Positions 7,113 to 15,174 of a stretch of 16,210 nucleotides of DNA are shown one piece after another (the first letter of the stretch is position 1; the number at the start of each line of letters is the position of its first letter). The translations under genes were made by a program, and so were the position numbers. The notes below the pieces were generated by a model, which saw only the letters and a program-made list of their open reading frames with translations, was not told where the DNA came from and searched no databases. Source of the stretch: an uncultured Oscillospiraceae bacterium (GTDB lineage: Bacteria > Bacillota > Clostridia > Oscillospirales > Ruminococcaceae); assembly GCA_947522735.1 (NCBI GenBank), contig CANNTZ010000057.1, positions 1 to 16,210 of the forward strand. Reading direction: 5' to 3'.

Positions 7113-9050
7113 TTATAAATAAAGCACAAATCTGAAACGGCTGTCGCCCTCGTTCCACATCGGGAAGTTAGTGCCCCACTGGTTGTTGAAGAGGTTGACG
7201 AAAACGCCCTTGGCAGTGTCCGGCAGCCGGTTTTCAAAGCCGTATATGTGCTTTCCGCCGACGGATATCAGCGGCGCGTCGAGCGTTTCGAGCAGGATAT
7301 CGCCAAAGCGGAGCAGGCCCTGCGTCGCGTGCAGCTCCCGTGCGCCGCAGGATAGGACGTCGAGCGGATCGACCGTCGTGCCAAGCTTGTCTATGCCGGT
7401 CAGCGGCTCGGTGAGGTCGAATTTAAGCCAAAGCGCCTCAGGAACGCGGTTTGCGGGCTTGCCGAACCACGCGAAGTCAAATTTGACGCAATCGCGGCAG
7501 GGCGTCACCGTCATGGACGCAAGCGGCGGACAGCCGTGCTCCTCATATAGCTCCGGCGCATCGCGGCGTATGTCGAACAGCAGCGTCAGCGCGTCGCCGC
7601 AGCGGTAGAGCGCATAGGAATCCGGTGCGAAAGAGGTGTGCGTCTGCACCTCTTTTTCAAGCCCTCCCTTGCCAAAGTCGTCAAGCGCCCAGTTTCGCCT
7701 GCCGGTCGCGAGAAAATCCGAGATGAAGCTTTTAACGAGATAGCGGCGCTGATACTGCCAGACGTCGTCCGCCGAATATTCGTCGTATGAGAAGCCGCCG
7801 AGGGTATGGCCGTCGCCGGCAACAGGCCTGCCGTCGCTGATGCGGACGAGGCTGTCCACCGCGCCGGTTCCGTCAAAGCGCAGCCGCCAGCCGTTTATCT
7901 CAAATTCGCGCTCATCGGTGAGCGTCGAGGGGTCGGGACGCGGCCTTGGCAGGTAAAACTCCTCTGTCGCGGCCTGCGCGAGCGGCCTGTGCCCGCTGTC
8001 GAGCGCCTCAACGGCGTCGAGCACGAACCGGCGCTGCTCCGCCCAGGAAAGCTCCATCTTTTTATATTTATAGTTTGCGCGCACATGATCGAAGCGGCTG
8101 CGCGCATAGTCGCGGTTCTCCACCAGATGCACCTGCTCGTTAAGGCCCCATGTGTGCTCCGGCACCATGATGAGCCGTGAGTACATTTTACGGCGCTCCC
8201 CCTCCGGGAGAGAGGGCGCAAGCCGCAGCAGCGCACGGTATTGCGAGAGCTTCTGCGGGTCGGTGCCGCCGCCGTGTATCCATGTGTCGCCAAGCTCTGA
8301 GGTCACGACCGGAAGCGACGCGGCGATTTGCTCCACCATCCGCGCGGCGTCGTTCAGGTCGCCCGCACGGATGCTTGCGCCGGGGTGCTCGCGGTAAAGC
8401 CGCTCGTATATATCGACGATCTCCTGCGCCGACTGCGGGCCAAGGTTGTCGCCGGTGTGCGCAAAGTGGATGTAGTCTTCGGTACCGGGAATGTGAAAGA
8501 AGTCGCCGTAGCCGCTGTTATACATGACGTTCAGCTCGCTGTTGCCGCAGCGCCACCTGAAAAACTGCGGCGCCTCCGCCGTTGTGGACGCAGGGTTGAC
8601 GCCGATGTGCAGAAGCGTTATCCCATGGCGCGCAAGGTGCGGCACGATACCGATGGTGTGTCCGGGCACGTCGGTGTATTTCGCGCCGACGGTCTTGCGG
8701 CCGAAGCGGCGGTCCAGCTCGTCAGAGAGCGAGAGTCCGTATTCAAACAGCCCCGCGTCCGCCAGCTCGGAGTGCATTGTATGCGGCAGCCCATGCCAGC
8801 TAATCCAGCCGCTGCGGATAGCCTCCTCCATTCCGGCGCGCCGGTCATCGTCCGCCTGTTCGAGATATTGATGGATGAGCCAGCTTCCGGTGGTCCAAAC
8901 AAAGCCCTCTTTCCGACCGAGCCTCGTCATTTCCCGCCCGACCTCTATTGCCGCCGGGATGTAGAGCTCATTGTATTTTTTCACAACGCTCTCGCACAGG
9001 TCGGTGAAGCCCGCGTCAAGATGTGTTTTGAAGATCACGAGGATATTCAA
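7113..9050 (-). CDS. DUF5054 family protein, glycoside hydrolase 38-like
   Basis: 645-residue predicted cytoplasmic protein (no signal peptide) with a GH38/57-type seven-stranded N-terminal domain, as in alpha-mannosidase-like families. His10 and Asp12 in the opening FKTHLDAGFTD match the metal-binding H-x-D of GH38. Asp127 in KYTDVPGHT sits where GH38 carries its nucleophile. GDTWIHGGGTDP and VPEHTWG are further conserved-looking segments. Residues from about 390 on form a beta-rich domain, as in GH38 C-termini. DUF5054 is the family I associate with this pattern; the substrate is unknown. The start is TTG at 9050: AAGGAAGG lies eight bases upstream, the motif containing His10 requires this N-terminus, and the next Met is residue 41. 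It starts 16 bases after the CPBP gene stop, so it belongs to the same operon. No U-tailed terminator follows. Confidence 0.85.
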   Translation of the reverse strand: MNILVIFKTHLDAGFTDLCESVVKKYNELYIPAAIEVGREMTRLGRKEGFVWTTGSWLIHQYLEQADDDRRAGMEEAIRSGWISWHGLPHTMHSELADAGLFEYGLSLSDELDRRFGRKTVGAKYTDVPGHTIGIVPHLARHGITLLHIGVNPASTTAEAPQFFRWRCGNSELNVMYNSGYGDFFHIPGTEDYIHFAHTGDNLGPQSAQEIVDIYERLYREHPGASIRAGDLNDAARMVEQIAASLPVVTSELGDTWIHGGGTDPQKLSQYRALLRLAPSLPEGERRKMYSRLIMVPEHTWGLNEQVHLVENRDYARSRFDHVRANYKYKKMELSWAEQRRFVLDAVEALDSGHRPLAQAATEEFYLPRPRPDPSTLTDEREFEINGWRLRFDGTGAVDSLVRISDGRPVAGDGHTLGGFSYDEYSADDVWQYQRRYLVKSFISDFLATGRRNWALDDFGKGGLEKEVQTHTSFAPDSYALYRCGDALTLLFDIRRDAPELYEEHGCPPLASMTVTPCRDCVKFDFAWFGKPANRVPEALWLKFDLTEPLTGIDKLGTTVDPLDVLSCGARELHATQGLLRFGDILLETLDAPLISVGGKHIYGFENRLPDTAKGVFVNLFNNQWGTNFPMWNEGDSRFRFVLYL

Positions 9051-9066
9051 TTTAAAGCCCTTCCTT

Positions 9067-10059
9067 TCAGAGCATACCGTAAACCGTCAGTATCAGCAGC
9101 ACGAGCGTCAGAACTACGGTTGAGGCGCTGGTGAAGTAGCACCTGTAGCGCTCTGCGGCCGTCAGCGCGCCGTCTGCGGGATAGAGCATGAACAGCTTTT
9201 TGTTTCTGCGCGCGGTTATTATCAGCGCCGTAAGTCCTGCGGCGAGGTAGACGAGATATACGAGCAGGGTCATAAGATATACAATATACGGCGTGGCAAA
9301 TCCCGAGAGATACTCAAACAGCGCCGCGACGGCGTTGTTGACAAAGTGGATGATCACGCCCGCCCAAAGAGAGCCGCTGCGCACTACGAAATAGCCCATC
9401 AGCAGCCCCATGATGAACGCGTTGGGGATCTGATAGAGATTGAGATGCGCCAGCGAAAACAGCACCGCAGACACGACTATCGCGAAGCTGTCGCCGAAGC
9501 GCCGCAGCGGCTGGAGTATTGCGCCGCGGAACACCATTTCCTCAAGGAACGCCGGCAGCACGACCATCAGCAGCGTGTAGAGAATGCCGGTCTGGACGCT
9601 GGTGGGCGTTTCGACCTGCGGGAGCCTTGGCGAAAAGCCCAGCGCAGCCGCCGCAGAGGACATCGCCGAGCCTGTATAGACACCGACCGTGGACGCTGCG
9701 AGCGCTATGAGCACCGAGCCTGCGTTGAAGCCGGAGCGTATCCGGCGAAACGGCAGCGCGGTGCGCGTCGGGATATCGATGGCGCGTATCATCACGAAAA
9801 ACGGCAGCCCCATCGAAATCACCGTCGATAGGATATCGGCGGCGTAATATATCGTTGCGGCGGTGTCCGCCGGTATCTGTAGCTTCATCGCCGACAGCGC
9901 CATCGTCACGCCGGAGAGCAGGAGGTTTGGCAGTATCGAGCGCAGCAGCAGCCACGCGGCGACCGCGACGAAGATGAACGCGGCGTTGCGCTTTATCGCG
10001 CGCGTCTGCGACATGCCCTCCGGAGTGTATTTTGCCGGAAAAAATGGATATGTATTCAT
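9067..10059 (-). CDS. CPBP family intramembrane glutamic endopeptidase
   Basis: 330-residue polytopic membrane protein of the CAAX-protease/bacteriocin-processing (CPBP, ABI) family. All three family motifs are present: EExxxR as E173-E174-MVF-R178, FxxxH as F201-SLA-H205, and HxxxN as H238-FVN-N242. Hydrophobic segments lie at about 25-50, 70-92, 112-135, 155-172, 190-206, 212-228, 232-250, 257-285 and 308-328. I set the start at the ATG at 10059, which has GGAGG five bases upstream. The open frame runs on to 10458, but that part lies inside folD in another frame. It begins 35 bases after folD and ends 16 bases before the DUF5054 gene. CPBP proteins serve as prenyl-protein-type proteases, immunity proteins or membrane regulators; no bacteriocin gene is visible here, so the role is open. 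Confidence 0.9.
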   Translation of the reverse strand: MNTYPFFPAKYTPEGMSQTRAIKRNAAFIFVAVAAWLLLRSILPNLLLSGVTMALSAMKLQIPADTAATIYYAADILSTVISMGLPFFVMIRAIDIPTRTALPFRRIRSGFNAGSVLIALAASTVGVYTGSAMSSAAAALGFSPRLPQVETPTSVQTGILYTLLMVVLPAFLEEMVFRGAILQPLRRFGDSFAIVVSAVLFSLAHLNLYQIPNAFIMGLLMGYFVVRSGSLWAGVIIHFVNNAVAALFEYLSGFATPYIVYLMTLLVYLVYLAAGLTALIITARRNKKLFMLYPADGALTAAERYRCYFTSASTVVLTLVLLILTVYGML

Positions 10060-10094
10060 AGTCGCCTCCGGGGAGAGTGTGTTGTCGCCGCGGC

Positions 10095-10937
10095 TCACAG
10101 CGTCGCCGCGGTTATCGTGTTTTTCAGCAGCATTGTGATGGTCATCGGGCCGACGCCGCCGGGCACCGGGGTGATATAGCCTGCAACCCTGCTCACCGCG
10201 TCGAAATCGACGTCGCCGCAGAGCCTTCCGTTCTCGTCGCGATCCATACCCACGTCGATAACGGCGGCTCCGGGCTTGACCATATCCGCCGTGACGAATT
10301 TTGCGCGCCCGATGGCGACGACGAGGATGTCGGCGCGCCGTGCGGTCTCGGCGAGATTTTTTGTGCGGGAGTGACAGACGGTGACGGTGCCGTTCCGGTG
10401 CAGCAGAAGCATCGCCATTGGCTTGCCGACGATGTTGCTGCGCCCTATAACGACGCACTCCTTTCCCGCGACCTCTATCCCGCTCTCGCGCAGCAGCTCC
10501 ATGACGCCCGCGGGCGTGCAGGGCAGGAAGCGGTAGTCGCCGATCATGATGTGCCCTGCATTTTCGGCGTGGAAGGCGTCCACGTCCTTGTCCGGAGATA
10601 TGGCGGCGATGACCGCCTTGTCGTCGAGGTGCTCCGGCAGCGGGAGCTGTACAAGGATGCCGTGGATATCGCTGCGCATATTCAACTCGCGCACAAGCGC
10701 CAAAAGCTTCTCCTGCGTCGTATCCTCGTCAAGCGCGTGCTCCTCGGAGTATATCCCGACCTGCGCGCACGCCTTCTTTTTGTTGTTGACATAGGTGCGC
10801 GACGCCGGGTCGTTTCCCACTACGACGACCGCCAGCCCTGGGACTATCCCGCGTGCGCGCAGCGCGTCCACCTCCGATTTCAGCTCCGTCCGGAGCTTTG
10901 CCGCTATTGCCCTGCCGTCTATTATCTTTGCTGCCAT
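10095..10937 (-). CDS. folD: Methylenetetrahydrofolate dehydrogenase / methenyltetrahydrofolate cyclohydrolase
   Basis: Cytoplasmic bifunctional enzyme interconverting 5,10-methylene-, methenyl- and 10-formyl-tetrahydrofolate with NADP(H), supplying one-carbon units. The 280-residue length is typical. Signatures: YVNNKKKAC at 49-57 with the catalytic Tyr49 and Lys53, QLPLPEH, DKDVDAFH (the usual DVDGF has Ala in place of Gly), GRSNIVGKPMA as the dinucleotide-binding site, and PGGVGPMT near the C-terminus. Two ATGs lie six bases apart. The second (10937) is preferred because AAAGGCGG ends seven bases before it but only one base before the first (10943). It heads a cluster with the CPBP and DUF5054 genes. 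No clear promoter lies between it and the lgt terminator, but a 15-codon ORF with a good ribosome site overlaps its start. Confidence 0.95.
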   Translation of the reverse strand: MAAKIIDGRAIAAKLRTELKSEVDALRARGIVPGLAVVVVGNDPASRTYVNNKKKACAQVGIYSEEHALDEDTTQEKLLALVRELNMRSDIHGILVQLPLPEHLDDKAVIAAISPDKDVDAFHAENAGHIMIGDYRFLPCTPAGVMELLRESGIEVAGKECVVIGRSNIVGKPMAMLLLHRNGTVTVCHSRTKNLAETARRADILVVAIGRAKFVTADMVKPGAAVIDVGMDRDENGRLCGDVDFDAVSRVAGYITPVPGGVGPMTITMLLKNTITAATL

Positions 10938-10969
10938 TGCCATTCCGCCTTTATGCTAATGATCTTCAT
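10922..10969 (-). CDS. Possible 15-residue leader ORF overlapping the folD start
   Basis: ATG at 10969 is preceded by GGGAGAGG with a four-base gap, a better ribosome site than that of folD. It encodes MKIISIKAEWQWQQR and stops with TAA at 10922-10924, past both folD start codons and in a different frame. Such an arrangement can couple or throttle translation. It may equally be chance; no codon statistics are possible at this length. Confidence 0.3.
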   Translation of the reverse strand: MKIISIKAEWQWQQR

Positions 10970-10987
10970 TTTTCCTCTCCCGTGCCG

Positions 10988-11046
10988 TAAAACGAAACAA
11001 GGGGCCCCCGGAGAAAGCCTGCGTTTTCTTGATCAGGAGACCCCTT
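10988..11046 (-). terminator. Terminator after lgt
   Basis: On the minus strand AAGGGGTCTCC (11046-11036) pairs with GGGGGCCCCTT (11009-10999), an 11-bp stem with two G-T pairs around a 26-base loop that can itself form a small AGAAA/TTTCT stem. TGTTTCGTTTT follows. It lies 29 bases beyond the lgt stop. Confidence 0.7.
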
Positions 11047-11075
11047 TACAGGGAGAGTTCAGGTTTATACGTGCC

Positions 11076-12125
11076 TTATTCGGGCTTGTCCTCGCCGGAG
11101 GCGTTATCGTCTGCGGCCTCTTCGACGTCTGCGGCTTTCTCAGTATCTGAGGTTTCCTCCGACGCTTTCTTCGCGGCCTCCTTCGCGGCCTTGCGCTCCT
11201 CTGCGAGACGCTTGTAGTAGGTCCCGGCGATGACCTCCTTGCCCTCGTCGGTCAGGGCGTAGAGCTTGAGGTAATCGGGGTCGTGCTGGGCCTTGATCTT
11301 GCCGCGAATGACGATCCACGCGATGAGCGACGCCACGAACAGCAGGCCCGCAAGCAGCTGAGAGACTCTGATTGTGCCAATCATCAGGCTGTCGGTGCGC
11401 AGCCCCTCGATAAACATACGTCCGAAGCCGTACCAGCCGGAATAGATCAGCACGATCTCGCCGTCGAAGCGGCGGTGTTTGATATATATCGCGATAAGTA
11501 TGAAGCCGATGAGCGACCAGAGCGACTCATAGAGAAAGGTGGGGTGTACCGGGAGCGACGGGTCGATGGTCATACCGATGGCCTCGAGCGACGCCTGATG
11601 CTCCGCAAGGTAGCTCTTGATGGAGGCGCTGGTCATGCCCCATGGGAGCGTGGTGTTGCCGCCGAACGCCTCGACGTTGATGAAGTTACCCCAGCGACCG
11701 ATGCACTGTCCGATGAGCAGTCCGGAGCAGACCATGTCGAACATCGGCAAAAGCTTAACCCGGCGTATCTTACAGAACAGCGCGCCAACGGCAAAAGCGC
11801 CGATAAGGCCGCCGTAAATGGCAAGTCCGCCGTTCCATATCTGGAAGATGCTGACGGGGTTGTCCTTGAACTCGCTCCACTGGAATATGACGTAGTAGGC
11901 TCGCGCGCCGATTATCGAGCCGACGGTGCCCGCAAGAATAACGTCTATCGCGCGGTCGGCGTCGAGTCCGAACTCCTTGATGCGCCCGAACACATACAGC
12001 AGCGCAAGCAGAAAGCCGATGGCGATGAGCACGCCGTACCATCTGAACGAGAGATTGCCGATTGAAAACGCGATGGGGTTCAGATCGAAACTCCATCCGA
12101 GAGACGGGAAATAAACAGTTTGCAT
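11076..12125 (-). CDS. lgt: Prolipoprotein diacylglyceryl transferase
   Basis: Polytopic inner-membrane enzyme that moves a diacylglyceryl group from phosphatidylglycerol to the lipobox cysteine of prelipoproteins, the first step of lipoprotein maturation. Family features: FRWYG near residue 30, WNGGLAIYGGLIGA at about 98-110, the signature GRWGNFINVEAFGG at 143-156, HPTFLYESLW at 194-203 and GFGRMFIEGLRTD at about 233-245. The core ends at about 274, the usual length. A 75-residue tail (275-349) rich in Lys, Glu, Ala and Asp follows, probably cytoplasmic. AAGGAGG lies eight bases before the ATG and overlaps the stop codon of yfmH (TAAGGAGG), so the two are translated in close sequence. The yfmF-yfmH-lgt operon ends with a terminator. 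Confidence 0.95.
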   Translation of the reverse strand: MQTVYFPSLGWSFDLNPIAFSIGNLSFRWYGVLIAIGFLLALLYVFGRIKEFGLDADRAIDVILAGTVGSIIGARAYYVIFQWSEFKDNPVSIFQIWNGGLAIYGGLIGAFAVGALFCKIRRVKLLPMFDMVCSGLLIGQCIGRWGNFINVEAFGGNTTLPWGMTSASIKSYLAEHQASLEAIGMTIDPSLPVHPTFLYESLWSLIGFILIAIYIKHRRFDGEIVLIYSGWYGFGRMFIEGLRTDSLMIGTIRVSQLLAGLLFVASLIAWIVIRGKIKAQHDPDYLKLYALTDEGKEVIAGTYYKRLAEERKAAKEAAKKASEETSDTEKAADVEEAADDNASGEDKPE

Positions 12126-12138
12126 GTCGTTTGCCTCC

Positions 12139-13428
12139 TTAAGCCGTGGGCAGAATTACTGATATTGAGCTTCTTGATATATCATAACACCTGATGAGAC
12201 GTTCGGTCAAGTGTTTTATCGTCGTTTCCGCGACTATCTCCGGCAGGTCGTAGGGGGTGAGCCCGGCGAGATATGTGGATGCGAGCGCACTTGCCACCGC
12301 CTCCGGCTTGTCGAACATCCGGATATAGCGGCCGTAAGCCGCGCGGCGGCTCAGCGCAAACAGCTCCCCGTCGATGCCCTCGTCCATTATCCGGCGTATC
12401 TCGCCGTTTATCGCCTCGCGCACGGCAAGGGGATCCCGCGATTCGCCCGCGAACATTATATTTATGTGATCCCGCCCGCTGAACACCTCGCCGCCGAAGG
12501 TGGAGTTTATCATCCCGCCGTCGTAGAGCCTGCGATAGAGCGGGGAGGATTCTCCGGCGATGATATCGCACAGCAGCTCGTCGCGAACCTGATCGATGAA
12601 GTTTTGCTTCGCGTCGCCGGGGAGGCCCTTAAAGCCGATATAGAACATCGGCTGCGCCACCGGGAGCCTCTGCTCGACATAATCGGCCACGACCGTCTCC
12701 GGCTCGTCAGGCTGTGCGCGGACGAGCGTTACCGCGCTGCGCCTTGGCAATATCCTGTCCGCAGCACGGAGCACCGTATCGACATCAAAGCCGCCGGCGA
12801 CGGTGAGCACCATGTTCGAGGGCGCGTAAAAAGCGTCGTAGCAGCGGTAGAGCAGCTCATCGTCGATCCTTGCTATCGAATCGACGGTGCCCGCGATATC
12901 GGTGCGGATTGGGTTGTTATGGTAAAGCGCACCAAGCAGATTGAACATGACCCGCCAGTCGGCGCTGTCGTCGTACATCTTTATCTCCTGCGCGATTATG
13001 CCCTGCTCCTTCGCGACCGTCTCCGGCGTAAAATAGGGCTTTGAAACGAAGTCGAGCAGTATCTCTATCGATTCGTCAAACCTCTCGGTGCAGGAGAAGA
13101 GATAGGCGGTGCGGTCAAAGGTGGTGTAGGCGTTGGCGTTCGCGCCGGTCGCGGCAAAGCGCTCAAAGGCGTCGCCGTCCTCGCTCTCGAACAGCTTGTG
13201 TTCGAGAAAATGCGCGACGCCCGCCGGAACCTCCGCGATATTGCCGGGGCAGTCTCCAAAGCGGATATCGGACGAGCCGTAGCGCACCGTCATCAGCGCA
13301 AAGGAGGAGGCAAAGTCCTTCATCGGGCACAGCCGCAGCTCGAGTCCCGAGGAGTGCCGCACGCGGATAAAGCTCTCGCCAAGCCTTTTTGAGGATATTA
13401 TCTCTCTTTCGTCCGTGTTCGCGTTCAC
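12139..13428 (-). CDS. yfmH: M16 family metallopeptidase, catalytic partner (YfmH-like)
   Basis: 429-residue zinc peptidase-like protein of the M16 (pitrilysin/processing peptidase) family. The inverted zinc motif HxxEH is intact as H73-FL-E76-H77, and the third ligand Glu lies at 148 in IIAQEIKMY, the usual spacing. The C-terminal half is the second M16 repeat. No signal peptide is seen. It starts with GTG at 13428, overlapping the yfmF stop by four bases (GTGA), with AAGGAG about ten bases upstream. It is followed 13 bases later by lgt. NCBI names this pair EF-P 5-aminopentanol modification-associated proteins YfmF and YfmH, after Bacillus subtilis; that role is family knowledge and nothing here proves it. 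With yfmF it probably forms a two-subunit protease. Confidence 0.9.
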   Translation of the reverse strand: MNANTDEREIISSKRLGESFIRVRHSSGLELRLCPMKDFASSFALMTVRYGSSDIRFGDCPGNIAEVPAGVAHFLEHKLFESEDGDAFERFAATGANANAYTTFDRTAYLFSCTERFDESIEILLDFVSKPYFTPETVAKEQGIIAQEIKMYDDSADWRVMFNLLGALYHNNPIRTDIAGTVDSIARIDDELLYRCYDAFYAPSNMVLTVAGGFDVDTVLRAADRILPRRSAVTLVRAQPDEPETVVADYVEQRLPVAQPMFYIGFKGLPGDAKQNFIDQVRDELLCDIIAGESSPLYRRLYDGGMINSTFGGEVFSGRDHINIMFAGESRDPLAVREAINGEIRRIMDEGIDGELFALSRRAAYGRYIRMFDKPEAVASALASTYLAGLTPYDLPEIVAETTIKHLTERLIRCYDISRSSISVILPTA

Positions 13429-14711
13429 TGCGTCTCAGCTCCTTCCAGCAAAAATACGGTATCGAGGCTGAAGCCCGCGGCAGCTTTGGCGATATCACTG
13501 CGTGTGAGCGTTTGCAGCAGCTTTTCCTCGTCGGAGGGCGAGAGCGTGCCGCCGGTGAATATCTGTGTCGAATACCACGCCTCGAGCGACGAGAGTGAGT
13601 CGCCGACCGAACGCAGGCTGTTTTTCATCGCAAGCAGAGTGTTGTCGAAGTCCTCGTCCGTGAAGCGGTTCTCCCTTATGGCGTCAAGCTGGTCAAGCAT
13701 AGCCTCGCGCGCTGCGTCAGCCTTGTCCGGCTCAACGCCGCTGTCCAGCAGCAGCGTGCCGGTGCCTCGGTCATAGCGGGAGAGGCAGTAGTAGCACAGG
13801 CTGAGCTTTTCGCGCACGTTTTTGAACAGCAGCGAAAACGCAGTTCCGCCGAGCATTGCGGACATGACACGAGCAGCAAGCCGCTCGCGCTGGTCAAGGC
13901 CGAGCCTGCCGCGCAGCGCCATCACAAGCTTGCCCTGCGTGACGTCCATCCTCTCGCCGAAGAAGCGCGCCTCGCGCTCCGGAATGACAGGAGGCGTGGG
14001 GGAATAAGCTATCACGTTCCGCGAAAGCCCGCCCAGGCGCTGCCGGAATGTTTCCAGCGCGTCCTGCGCGCCTCCGCAGCCCGCAAAGACAATCTCCACC
14101 GCCGCGGTGTCGATAACGCGGCGATAGGCGCGCGCGGCGCTTTCCGGCGTTATCTCTTCGGCGTTTTCGCGTTCGCCCAGCTTTTTCACCGCGCTGTTCG
14201 TGCCCTCATACATATAAGATAAGCACTTTCCGGCGGCGTAGGAGCGCTTGTCGTTGATCTCGGCGTCGATTGTATCGAGCAGGTTGAGCTTTTCGGTTGC
14301 GATGTCGGTTTGGTCAAAACGTCCGTCCGTGATTTTCGGGTCGAGCACAAGGTCGCAGAGCAGCCCGGCGTATTCCCGAACCAGTCTGCGGCCGTCCATC
14401 GCGAAGCGGTCGTAAAGCCCCGATATCGAGAGGGTCAGTATCTGATAACCGCCAAACTTGAGCACGTCGCCGTAGAGCGAGGCGCCGTACATTGCGTCCA
14501 GCCTACGGTTGAGCATGGTAAAATCCGGGCACGAGCGACAGCCCTTCTGCCAGAGCAGCGGCAGTATCGCGTTCTCCGAGGCGGTCTCCTTTTCCAGCGG
14601 CACTATGAAATTGAGCGATATCCGCGAGGACTTGAATTTCCCGTCGGATATCCGGCTGAAGCGTATGCCGCGAGACACCGCGTCGCTCGTCATCTTCTGG
14701 AAGCTTTCCAT
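13425..14711 (-). CDS. yfmF: M16 family peptidase-like protein lacking the zinc motif (YfmF-like)
   Basis: 428-residue M16 homologue without HxxEH: the corresponding N-terminal segment reads ENAILPLLWQKGCRSC. It does keep the C-terminal Arg/Tyr pair used for substrate binding in M16 enzymes, as R300 and Y307 in FKNVREKLSLCYYCLSR. This is the division of labour of mitochondrial-type processing peptidases, with the catalytic site on one subunit (yfmH) and the Arg/Tyr pair on the other. The ATG at 14711 has GGAGGG about 11 bases upstream, a little far; Met7 is an alternative. It leads a three-gene operon (yfmF-yfmH-lgt) driven by an extended -10 promoter 53 bases upstream. The name follows B. 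subtilis YfmF. Confidence 0.88.
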   Translation of the reverse strand: MESFQKMTSDAVSRGIRFSRISDGKFKSSRISLNFIVPLEKETASENAILPLLWQKGCRSCPDFTMLNRRLDAMYGASLYGDVLKFGGYQILTLSISGLYDRFAMDGRRLVREYAGLLCDLVLDPKITDGRFDQTDIATEKLNLLDTIDAEINDKRSYAAGKCLSYMYEGTNSAVKKLGERENAEEITPESAARAYRRVIDTAAVEIVFAGCGGAQDALETFRQRLGGLSRNVIAYSPTPPVIPEREARFFGERMDVTQGKLVMALRGRLGLDQRERLAARVMSAMLGGTAFSLLFKNVREKLSLCYYCLSRYDRGTGTLLLDSGVEPDKADAAREAMLDQLDAIRENRFTDEDFDNTLLAMKNSLRSVGDSLSSLEAWYSTQIFTGGTLSPSDEEKLLQTLTRSDIAKAAAGFSLDTVFLLEGAETQ

Positions 14712-14763
14712 TTGTGGCGCATCCCTCCGTTTTTCGCTGAGTTAACGCAAATCCTTAAACTTT

Positions 14764-14772
14764 ATTATACCA
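14764..14772 (-). promoter_or_regulatory. Extended -10 promoter for yfmF-yfmH-lgt
   Basis: On the minus strand TGG-TATAAT places a TG one base ahead of a perfect -10 box (14769-14764). No good -35 hexamer is seen at 16-18 bases. The predicted start is near 14757. Confidence 0.7.
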
Positions 14773-14799
14773 TATTTTCTCCGTGCGCGCTACCGGAAG

Positions 14800-14985
14800 C
14801 TCAGATATTGCAAAAAAGTTTTTGTAGAGTTAACTTTTAAAATGCAGCGGGCACAGAAGGAGCCGCGCCTTTGTAAACGGTTGGTTGAGCGCACAGGGAA
14901 GCAGGGAGCACCGAGCGGGTCGAAAAGATCCCGCGTAAGCCGGAAAACGGCGTACAAAAAAATTCGGATTTTTTGAAAAATACGC
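14800..14985. other. Gene-free structured spacer between divergent yfmF and tRNA-Thr
   Basis: No credible protein gene. Hairpins visible include GCGGG/CCCGC at about 14917-14936, GCCG-GAAAA-CGGC at about 14939-14951 and AAAAAAT-TCGG-ATTTTTT at about 14957-14974. The last resembles a terminator-like element although no gene ends here. The segment could be a small RNA or a dispersed repeat; no known RNA family is recognised. Confidence 0.35.
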
Positions 14986-15014
14986 TTGACAAAACAGGAG
15001 CTGTGTGATAATAT
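14986..15014 (+). promoter_or_regulatory. Promoter of the tRNA-Thr/tRNA-Tyr unit
   Basis: TTGACA at 14986-14991 is followed 17 bases later by TAATAT at 15009-15014, with a TG one base ahead of the -10 box. The first tRNA begins 30 bases further on, a usual distance. Confidence 0.8.
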
Positions 15015-15044
15015 ATATAACGTCGCTTGGGAAGCGATCGACGT

Positions 15045-15120
15045 GCTGGTGTAGCTCAGCCGGTAGAGCAGCTGATTTGTAATCAGCAGGTCAGGGGTTC
15101 GAATCCGTTCACCAGCTCCA
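15045..15120 (+). tRNA. tRNA-Thr(TGT)
   Basis: 76 bases. The acceptor stem pairs GCTGGTG with CACCAGC, then T and an encoded CCA. The D arm is GCTCAGCCGGTAGAGC. The anticodon arm is GCTGA-TTTGTAA-TCAGC with anticodon TGT, reading Thr ACA and related codons. The T arm contains GGGGTTCGAATCC. All arms are intact. It is first in a two-tRNA transcript. Confidence 0.95.
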
Positions 15121-15174
15121 ATGAGCGTTGAGCGGAGGCTCGCAATTCGCTTCCGTCTCGCCGCAATTGAATAT

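Noticed and set aside
10060..10458. N-terminal extension of the CPBP frame
   Set aside because: It is Arg-rich, lies within folD in a different frame, and the ATG at 10059 has a proper GGAGG site.
14800..14985. SRP RNA, 6S RNA or tmRNA
   Set aside because: The diagnostic segments (SRP GGAAGGAAGCAG tetraloop region, tmRNA tRNA-like ends) are absent; only a loose GGGAAGCAGGGAG similarity is seen.
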